Positions 51,296-57,522 of a stretch of DNA of 64,000 nucleotides are shown in pieces. This stretch comes from Peptoniphilus_A sp001811425 (GTDB lineage Bacteria; Bacillota; Clostridia; Tissierellales; Peptoniphilaceae), in contig NZ_KV804733.1 of the NCBI RefSeq assembly GCF_001811425.1, forward strand, positions 1-64,000, written 5' to 3'. The position numbers and the translations under genes are program-made. The notes under the pieces are model-generated. The model made no database searches. It was not told the DNA's origin and saw only the letters and a list, made by a program, of their open reading frames with translations. How positions within the stretch are numbered: position 1 is the stretch's first letter; each line of letters opens with the position of its first letter.

Positions 51296-52345
51296 ATGGA
51301 GAAAATATCTACAAGAGATTACAATTTAGATTTAATAAAATTTTTTGCAATTATTGCAACTATTTCAATACATGTACTTGCCCCAGGAGCAAATTATGAA
51401 GTGGGCTCAAGTTCCTCAAAGTTTTTTATACTTGTAGGATCCTTTTTTAGATTTTGTGTGCCTGTTTTTTCAATGGCAAGCGGATATCTTCTCTACACCA
51501 GAGATGATATAAATACAAAAAAGATTTTAAGAGACATTTTTAAATTTCTCTTGTTTTTTATTCTTGCAGAATTTTTTTATAGATTTATTTCCTGCCTATA
51601 CATTAAATATTACTATCACAGTCAAATAGATTTTATTGCCATGAAAAATGATTTAATGGAGGGAAACACTAAGACTCATCTCTACTACATTTTTATAATA
51701 ATTTTAATATATGTTTTTGCTCCAGTGGGAAATTTTTTAGTCAGAAGGGAAAATGGCGAGCTTAAATACTTATTAAAGGCTTGGATTTTTCTTGCCCTTA
51801 GCCTAGTATTTTTGGTAAACTTATTTGATTTAAAGGGTCTAAAAATTATAAAGTCCTATGAGTTAAGTGGTCATTATAATTATGTATTTTATGCACTGCT
51901 AGGCGCCTACTTTAAAAAATATAAGAAAGATTTAAGTCAAAAAAATATAATTTTTTACCTTGCAGCCTTTCTTCTTTCCTATATTTTACTTGTTCTTACA
52001 ATATTCATGACAAGTCATGAGGAAATAAATTTATTTACTTGGCACAGCAACAATATTTTAATATTTGGCTTGGCATTTGGAATTTTTGGGACGGGAATGA
52101 AGATAAATTTAAAAAATGAAAAGTTTAAAGCCTTTTTAAAATTAGTTTCCCAAAATATTTTTGTCATCTATTTAATTCATGTGGCTTTTTTAGATTTTCT
52201 TAGCATCCACAAATTGACCTACATTAACTTTCAGGGACCCGAAAAAGTTTTTATTGCACTGGGAGAAATTATTTTTATATTTATAATTTCACTTATGACA
52301 TCAATAAGCTTAAGATTTATTAAAAATAAAATTTTTGCAAATTAA
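51296..52345 (+). CDS. Acyltransferase_3 family membrane protein
   Basis: 349-aa polytopic membrane protein. The N-terminal RDYNLDLIKFFAIIATISIHVLAPG carries the typical Acyltransferase_3 start with a conserved histidine, and about ten hydrophobic segments follow. Members O-acylate peptidoglycan, exopolysaccharide or macrolides. The lack of an SGNH domain at the C-terminus argues against an OatA-type fusion. Single gene; substrate unknown. Confidence 0.85.
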   Translation: MEKISTRDYNLDLIKFFAIIATISIHVLAPGANYEVGSSSSKFFILVGSFFRFCVPVFSMASGYLLYTRDDINTKKILRDIFKFLLFFILAEFFYRFISCLYIKYYYHSQIDFIAMKNDLMEGNTKTHLYYIFIIILIYVFAPVGNFLVRRENGELKYLLKAWIFLALSLVFLVNLFDLKGLKIIKSYELSGHYNYVFYALLGAYFKKYKKDLSQKNIIFYLAAFLLSYILLVLTIFMTSHEEINLFTWHSNNILIFGLAFGIFGTGMKINLKNEKFKAFLKLVSQNIFVIYLIHVAFLDFLSIHKLTYINFQGPEKVFIALGEIIFIFIISLMTSISLRFIKNKIFAN

Positions 52346-52375
52346 AAAGACTGCTGCATCAAGCAACAGTCTTTT
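52345..52375. terminator. Bidirectional terminator
   Basis: AAAAGACTG/CAGTCTTTT stem, extended by TGC/GCA, between the converging acyltransferase and LRR genes. Confidence 0.85.
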
Positions 52376-52387
52376 GTCATTTTCTTA

Positions 52388-52981
52388 TTAGTCTCTCTTT
52401 ACAAGGACATTTTCTTCAAATGCTCTTTCGTCAAATTTTTTTATTCCAGCTGGTACATGAGCTTCAGTGATATTATTTTTTCTGAAAGCATACATGTCAA
52501 TTTCTTCAATATTTTCTGGTAATTTAATTTCTGTAAGTTTGTTTTTATAGAAAGCACTTACTCCAATAAATTTAACTGTTTCAGGAATTTCAATTTCGCC
52601 AATTTCATTTAATGAGAAAGCATTGTCGCCAATGTATTCTAATTCTTCAGGCATTTTAACATCAGTTAATTTGTTTCTGTAGAATGCGTAAGCATCTAAT
52701 TTTTTTACTGAATCAGGAATTTCAACTTCAGTTAAGTTGTTAACGCCAAAAGCTTCGTACCTAATTTCTTCAACAGTTTCAGGAATTACAACTGAGTTAA
52801 GTTTTCTTCTGAAAAAGCATTGTTCTCCAATTACTCTTATTTTAGTTCCGTCTGGACCTTCAGCAGGCACTACCATATCAAATAATTCTTCATTTTTGAT
52901 TTTGTCTTTGCCCTTTCTTGTCATTCCCTTTAGCACATTGCCATCAAATATAAAATCGTCAAACTCCCAAGGTTTTTCCAT
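52388..52981 (-). CDS. Cytosolic BspA-like leucine-rich-repeat protein
   Basis: 197-aa protein with about six ~23-residue LRR_5/BspA-type repeats of the form NKLTEIKLPENIEEIDMYAF. BspA proteins are usually secreted surface adhesins, but here there is no signal peptide, membrane anchor or wall signal, so the protein is predicted cytosolic. Partner unknown. It converges on the acyltransferase and is divergent from the phasin-like gene. Confidence 0.85.
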   Translation of the reverse strand: MEKPWEFDDFIFDGNVLKGMTRKGKDKIKNEELFDMVVPAEGPDGTKIRVIGEQCFFRRKLNSVVIPETVEEIRYEAFGVNNLTEVEIPDSVKKLDAYAFYRNKLTDVKMPEELEYIGDNAFSLNEIGEIEIPETVKFIGVSAFYKNKLTEIKLPENIEEIDMYAFRKNNITEAHVPAGIKKFDERAFEENVLVKRD

Positions 52982-53030
52982 AATATGTATGTCCTCCCCC
53001 TACATAAATTTTTTCTTACTTATATTATAA

Positions 53031-53361
53031 CATAGTAGCTGAGATTAATAAAGGAAGGTTGTAAAATAGAGAAAGGATGAACACTTTTTTTAAATAAAAA
53101 GAACTTTGTTACTAAAAGTTTGATTTAAGAAAAATATGTTACGAAATATAAATAATAAATACTTTAATTGGGTATTATTATAATAGGAAAATATTTTAGA
53201 ACAAAAATAGGTAACAAGTAAGTAATAATTTTGTAAAATTTAAATTATTTTACAGGAAAAGGTAGTCATTATTTGACTTGGAGGACCTTTGTCGTTATAA
53301 TCTAGTAAAGCAAAATATTGAAGACAAATTTTAGTGGAAAGGTATTAAGAGGAGGAAAAAA
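53031..53361 (+). promoter_or_regulatory. Regulatory region of the PhaE-like gene
   Basis: No gene seen. It holds the palindrome TGTAAAAT-N7-ATTTTACA (53232-53254) and, 18 bases downstream, the near-consensus promoter TTGACT (53273-53278), 17-base spacer, TATAAT (53296-53301). The ribosome site AGAGGAGG precedes the ATG at 53362. High expression under control of an unknown palindrome-binding regulator is likely. Confidence 0.75.
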
Positions 53362-54582
53362 ATGGAAAATAAAAACTTTTTTGAAGATATGATGGAAATG
53401 CAAAAAAATATTTTTGAAAATCAAAAGGAAGCTTATAGTAAATTTATGGAATCTTTTAAGTTTGGAGATTTCAATCCCTTTGCTGGAAATATGTTTGTAA
53501 ACAACTTTAAAAACCCAATGGACTTTTTCAAGAACTACAGAGAAATCAATGAAAATTTTGAAAATAATTTTAAAGATTTCTTCGCACAAGTTCCTGGCTA
53601 CAAGGAATCTTTGGATTCTTACAACAAAAACATGGAATTTTTGAACAAACTTTACCTTGCTTATGGCGATTTTTATAAGGACTTAGATCTTGTTTCAGCT
53701 CAAAACAAATTAATTGAGTTATTTGAAATTTATAGCGACGAGTTAGTTGAAATGTCTAAAAAATATTTCTACAAGAGAATTCCAGATAGCTATTACAGAG
53801 TTCTTGAAAACTTTAATTTAGAAAAATTTATAAGACCTGCCATAGAAAATTCAAAGAAGTCTATTGATTTTTATGAAAAAGCAATTCAAAATAGACCAGA
53901 ATTATTAGTTGCAGATGTAAAAGAATTTTACCAAGGAATTTTGGACAAGATTTTTGAAATGCCAACTATTGGTGTAAGTCCAGAAGATAAGGAAAAAACA
54001 AGGAGAGAACTACAAAATTATCTTGACCTTGAACTTAAGCTTTTAGATTTCAATTTATTCCTTGAAAAGAAAAATCAAGAAACAGCTTTAAAGGCTCAAA
54101 GAGATTATATCAATGGTCTTGAGTCTGAAGCTTCACTAGAAGATTTCGCAGATTTCTTCAAATTCTACATGAGTAATTTTGAGAAAGCTTACAAAGAACT
54201 TGTAAACTCTGATGAATACAAGGAAAAGGCTCAAGAAGTTTTAGATGTTGTTGAAAAGAATAAAGAATCTTACATGGAAAAAATTGCAGAAAGATTAAAA
54301 GATTTTCCAATTGCAACTGCTAGCGATGCAGAAAAATTCATGGGCGAAGTTGAAGGACTTACTAAGGGACTTGACGATGCAAAGAAAGCTAAAACAAGCC
54401 TTGATAGAAAAGTTAACAAGATAAAGAACGATTCTGAAAAAGAAATTAAGGCTCTTAAGGAAGAAGTTGCAAAACTAAAAGAAGAAAATGCAAAAGCTGA
54501 AGTTGATGCAGCTCTTAAGAAAGAAATTGAAGAAATGAAGAAAGAACTTGCTGCTTTAAAGGCACAAGTTAAGGTAAAATAA
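53362..54582 (+). CDS. PhaE/phasin-like coiled-coil protein
   Basis: 406-aa soluble, highly helical protein. The N-terminus (MENKNFFEDMMEMQKNIFE), the central MPTIGVSPEDKEKTRRELQNYLDLELKLLDF and the FYMSNFEKAYKELVNSDEYKEKAQEVLDVV segment resemble PhaE, the accessory subunit of class III polyhydroxyalkanoate synthase. A C-terminal coiled coil (about 330-406) replaces the short PhaE tail. No phaC gene is near. Roles could be granule coating or a structural function. Similarity is by memory of PhaE, hence moderate confidence for family and low for function. Confidence 0.7.
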   Translation: MENKNFFEDMMEMQKNIFENQKEAYSKFMESFKFGDFNPFAGNMFVNNFKNPMDFFKNYREINENFENNFKDFFAQVPGYKESLDSYNKNMEFLNKLYLAYGDFYKDLDLVSAQNKLIELFEIYSDELVEMSKKYFYKRIPDSYYRVLENFNLEKFIRPAIENSKKSIDFYEKAIQNRPELLVADVKEFYQGILDKIFEMPTIGVSPEDKEKTRRELQNYLDLELKLLDFNLFLEKKNQETALKAQRDYINGLESEASLEDFADFFKFYMSNFEKAYKELVNSDEYKEKAQEVLDVVEKNKESYMEKIAERLKDFPIATASDAEKFMGEVEGLTKGLDDAKKAKTSLDRKVNKIKNDSEKEIKALKEEVAKLKEENAKAEVDAALKKEIEEMKKELAALKAQVKVK

Positions 54583-54607
54583 AACATAAGAATCTTCTCC
54601 TAAAAAG

Positions 54608-54629
54608 GTCTGTGGGTTTTCCTGCAGAC
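54608..54629 (+). terminator. Terminator of the PhaE-like gene
   Basis: GTCTGTGGG pairs with CCTGCAGAC (two G-U) around TTTT, then T8. Confidence 0.92.
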
Positions 54630-54774
54630 TTTTTTTTATGCCTTAAATTATTTTTGTCGACAATTTAAATTGTAAGGATAAAAATTTATGCCCACTATAA
54701 TTTATTGATAAACGATAAATAATTATTGTAATTCATTAAATAAAGTGATATACTTCTAGCAAAGGGAGGTTATT

Positions 54775-55245
54775 ATGAAATCATTACGAGTAAAATTTAT
54801 TGGCGGGCTCCTCTTCATTGCCCTATTTATTTTGGCGGGAGGCTCTTATGGACTGATAAAAATGTCTAGCTTCATGGCAAAAATTTATCCAATGTTCATG
54901 AACATGAAGTATCCCATGCTAGTTTTGTGCCAGGGAATAATTATCGCCTTAATTCTTGCCCTTCTATTTGGACTTTTTGCCCTAAAAAAATATGGTGATG
55001 ACAAAATTTTTGAGAGAGGAATGTTATTTGACCTTCAAATCATAGCCCTCTCCTTTATAGGAATTTTTTTCTTGGCAATTCTTTCCATAATTTACACAAA
55101 TTTTAACCTAGATGGGTCAATTACTAACCTAATTTTTATAGGGGGAGCAATTGTTGCCATGCTAATCGCACAAATTTTTCTTCTCCTATGCGATTTGATT
55201 AAAGAAGGAATCGCCCTAAAAGAAGAAAATGATCTGACGATTTGA
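54775..55245 (+). CDS. DUF2975-like membrane protein
   Basis: 156-aa protein with four hydrophobic segments, resembling DUF2975 proteins, which are commonly found next to a small Xre-type regulator of the YozG type. It starts a compact three-gene unit: the HTH gene begins 8 bases after its stop. Function unknown; a metabolic or stress-responsive membrane component is possible. Confidence 0.75.
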   Translation: MKSLRVKFIGGLLFIALFILAGGSYGLIKMSSFMAKIYPMFMNMKYPMLVLCQGIIIALILALLFGLFALKKYGDDKIFERGMLFDLQIIALSFIGIFFLAILSIIYTNFNLDGSITNLIFIGGAIVAMLIAQIFLLLCDLIKEGIALKEENDLTI

Positions 55246-55253
55246 GGTGGACC

Positions 55254-55472
55254 ATGGGAAAAATAATTGTTGATTTAGATGTGGAACTTGCAAAAAATAA
55301 AATGTCTTTGACAGAATTATCTGAGCAAGTTGGCATAACCATAGCCAATCTTTCGATTTTAAAGACAAATAAGGCCAAGGCCATAAGATTTTCCACGCTT
55401 TCAGAAATTTGCAGAGTTTTAAATTGTGATGTGGGCGATATTTTAAGGTACCAAGGTGATGAAGATGAGTGA
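55254..55472 (+). CDS. Small Xre-family HTH regulator (YozG/HTH_26 type)
   Basis: 72-aa DNA-binding protein consisting almost only of a helix-turn-helix (SLTELSEQVGITIANLSILKTNKAKAIRFSTLSEICRVLNCDVGDILRY). Such regulators pair with DUF2975 membrane proteins. ATG at 55254 behind GAGGTGG; a longer frame from 55242 is inside the ribosome site. Likely autoregulatory for this unit, though no operator was identified. Confidence 0.88.
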   Translation: MGKIIVDLDVELAKNKMSLTELSEQVGITIANLSILKTNKAKAIRFSTLSEICRVLNCDVGDILRYQGDEDE

Positions 55473-55944
55473 TAAAAAATTTAAAAGAGTTTTAATTATA
55501 ATGTCCATAATTTTTCTGGCAGCTATTCCACTTTTATTTTTACTTTCAGATAGTAGGGACCAGTCAGTAAAAGAAGTGGAAAATAAATTTGGTATAAGCT
55601 TTCCTAAAAGCGTGAAGAGAGTAAGAGAGCTTTATAAAGAGCCAGACTTTCACGGAGACGGCGAGGCTGCAGTTTTATTTTCTGTAGACAAAGCTGATAT
55701 AAAAGAGATAGAAAGCAGTCTTAAAGATTATAAAGTTCAAAATGATGAAAATGTAATTTCTCAAATTTCTACTTGTCTCAATGCAGTTAAGAAGAGAGGT
55801 TTTGACACTTCTATTGATTTGAATAATGAAGTTTACTTTAAAGCAACATCTGACAATGTCTTTAATAATATGTATGGCAACTTCATCGCCCTCATAATAG
55901 ACGAGGAAAAGGGCGAAATCTTATTCTTGCAGTGGGACACTTAA
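55465..55944 (+). CDS. 159-aa hypothetical single-pass membrane protein
   Basis: N-terminal transmembrane segment (VLIIMSIIFLAAIPLLFLL) followed by an extracytoplasmic domain of about 130 residues with no recognisable motif. The candidate starts are GTG 55456, ATG 55459 and ATG 55465; the last has AAGG at best spacing. Overlaps the HTH gene by 8 bases and closes the operon before a terminator. I do not recognise the family. Confidence 0.75.
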   Translation: MSDKKFKRVLIIMSIIFLAAIPLLFLLSDSRDQSVKEVENKFGISFPKSVKRVRELYKEPDFHGDGEAAVLFSVDKADIKEIESSLKDYKVQNDENVISQISTCLNAVKKRGFDTSIDLNNEVYFKATSDNVFNNMYGNFIALIIDEEKGEILFLQWDT

Positions 55945-55992
55945 GAGAAGAAACTTGAAGTTAAAAAAATTAAAAGTAAATAAATTAAAAGC

Positions 55993-56022
55993 ATGACGCG
56001 AAGGACAAATCTCTCGCGTCAT
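55993..56022 (+). terminator. Terminator of the DUF2975-HTH operon
   Basis: ATGACGCGA/TCGCGTCAT perfect 9-bp stem with a 12-base loop, followed by ATTTTTAG. Confidence 0.85.
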
Positions 56023-56097
56023 ATTTTTAGAAAATTTTATAATTTGAAAAATTTGCCGCCGAGAATTATAAAAGATTCTTATAAAGTAAAAAAGGGC

Positions 56098-56200
56098 AAA
56101 AAAAATTGCCGAGCATATCTCGGCGTGTAAAAGGAAATTAATTAAAAAAGTGTATTAAATAATCTGTTATAAGTTTAGCATAATAAATTCATAAGTACAA
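56098..56200 (-). ncRNA. Candidate minus-strand small RNA with its own promoter and terminator
   Basis: On the minus strand: TTGTAC (56195-56200), 17-base spacer, TAAACT (56172-56177) with TG just before it, predicting a start near 56165. About 45 bases later, GCCGAG/CTCGGC with a 5-base loop (56108-56124) is followed by AATTTTTTTT, a textbook terminator. The predicted RNA is about 65 bases and has no usable ORF. The region is otherwise empty on that strand. Confidence 0.45.
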
Positions 56201-56249
56201 TAAAAAAATAAAAAAATTTCACGAAAAAATAAGAATTTTTTAAAAATAA

Positions 56250-56276
56250 TTAGCAGACTACTTGCAAGAGTGCTAA
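56250..56276 (+). promoter_or_regulatory. CIRCE (HrcA operator)
   Basis: TTAGCAGAC-N9-GAGTGCTAA. The right arm is the exact CIRCE sequence and the left arm differs at two positions from TTAGCACTC. It covers the -35 of the next promoter. Confidence 0.82.
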
Positions 56277-56290
56277 TGTTGTTGTATAAT
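56262..56290 (+). promoter_or_regulatory. CIRCE-controlled promoter of the dnaJ-like/clpB operon
   Basis: TTGCAA, 17-base spacer, TATAAT, overlapped by CIRCE. Gives an unusually long leader of about 280 bases. Confidence 0.78.
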
Positions 56291-56316
56291 TAAATAGTCA
56301 AAGATAGTCAAAAAAT

Positions 56317-56445
56317 TTGAGGGATTTGACAAAGTTTTTGATTTTTGAAATTTTGCCTGGCAAGTCGAAGTCGAAGTCGAAGTCGAAGTCGAAGGCAAAG
56401 GCAAAGGCAAAGGCAAAGGCAAAGGCAAAGCAAAATTTTAATTAA
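56317..56445 (+). CDS. Possible leader peptide ending in (KS)5(KA)6
   Basis: An open frame within the clpB leader from TTG 56317: LRDLTKFLIFEILPG, then five Lys-Ser and six Lys-Ala dipeptides, then KQNFN and a stop; 42 aa. Hydrophobic N-terminus plus strongly basic tail. There is no clear ribosome site, so translation is unproven. The repeat hexamers keep the frame open whatever their number. Confidence 0.3.
   Translation: MRDLTKFLIFEILPGKSKSKSKSKSKAKAKAKAKAKAKQNFN
56362..56427 (+). repeat. Compound hexanucleotide tandem repeat (AAGTCG)5(AAGGCA)6
   Basis: Five perfect AAGTCG units (56362-56391) followed directly by six perfect AAGGCA units (56392-56427). Both units share the AAG-C core. They sit between the CIRCE promoter and the DnaJ-like gene. 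Confidence 0.97.
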
Positions 56446-56575
56446 ATTATTAATAATAAAATTAGTCAAATTATTAATTTTATAAGCAAATTTTTAATAA
56501 AATATTTTAAGGAAATTTGGATATAATTATTAGAGAGTAATTTGATTTTAAATAGATTTATGAGGAGGTTACAAT

Positions 56576-57502
56576 TTGAAATACAAAGATTATTATGAAA
56601 TCCTTGGAGTTTCTAAAGATGCAGATGAAAAGGAGATAAAGAGCGCCTATAGAAAGCTTGCGAAAAAATATCACCCTGATGTAAATCAAGGCAATGAAGC
56701 TGCGGCAGAAAAGTTTAAGGAAGTTTCTGAGGCTTACGAGGTTCTATCTGATGCTGATAAGAGAAAAAAATACGATACTTTTGGCTCTAATTATGATTTT
56801 TCTTCCGGCTACGATTTTGACCCTTCTCAATATGGTTACACTTATACTACTGGAGGAAGCGGAGCGGATTTTTCTGACTTCTTCGAAACTATTTTCGGCT
56901 CATCTAGGTCTGGCGGGGGAGGAAATTTCTCTGGCGGCTTTAATATAAATGACCTTTTTGGAGATTTGTCTGGCAGGGGAAGAGGCAAGTCTTCCAACAA
57001 GTCCAGGAACAAGTTCGAGTCCGAGCTATCCATATCCATTAGGGATGCTTACGAGGGCACAACTAAAAATGTTAGCCTTACCTACAACAGGAAGGAATAT
57101 GATGTTGCTGTAAAGATTCCAAAGGGAATCACTCGCGGCAAAAAGATTAAGGTAAAGGGTGAAAAGTTTGGTCTTCCTGGAGATATTCTCTTTAAGATCA
57201 ACATTCGCGATGAAAAAGACCTTGTCCTTGATGGTCTTGATATTATTAAGACTGAAAATATTTATCCTTGGGATGCGGCTCTTGGATCCAGCAAAACTGT
57301 GGAAACTTTAAGTGGCAAATTAAAATTAAAAATCCCAGAAAATTTTGTGGGAGGAAATAAAATGAGGATTCCTTCCAAGGGTTTCAAAGATTTAAAGGGC
57401 AATGTGGGCGATCTATACATTATCTTTAATATTGTAAATCCAAAGAATTTATCTGAGGAAGAATTAGATTTATATAAAAAATTACAAAATTTAAGAAAAT
57501 AA
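56576..57502 (+). CDS. DnaJ-class molecular chaperone, CbpA-like (no zinc finger)
   Basis: 308-aa co-chaperone. The J-domain is at residues 1-70 with HPD in AKKYHPDVNQG, followed by a Gly/Phe/Ser-rich region (about 85-140) and a C-terminal substrate-binding domain. The four CxxCxGxG zinc repeats of classical DnaJ are missing, so it is CbpA/DnaJ type II. TTG start at 56576 behind GAGGAGG. With clpB it forms a CIRCE-controlled heat-shock operon. A 280-base leader with repeats precedes it. Confidence 0.92.
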   Translation: MKYKDYYEILGVSKDADEKEIKSAYRKLAKKYHPDVNQGNEAAAEKFKEVSEAYEVLSDADKRKKYDTFGSNYDFSSGYDFDPSQYGYTYTTGGSGADFSDFFETIFGSSRSGGGGNFSGGFNINDLFGDLSGRGRGKSSNKSRNKFESELSISIRDAYEGTTKNVSLTYNRKEYDVAVKIPKGITRGKKIKVKGEKFGLPGDILFKINIRDEKDLVLDGLDIIKTENIYPWDAALGSSKTVETLSGKLKLKIPENFVGGNKMRIPSKGFKDLKGNVGDLYIIFNIVNPKNLSEEELDLYKKLQNLRK

Positions 57503-57522
57503 ATAATAAATGAGGTGTTTTT

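Noticed and set aside
56362..56427. CRISPR array
   Set aside because: The units are contiguous 6-base repeats without spacers.
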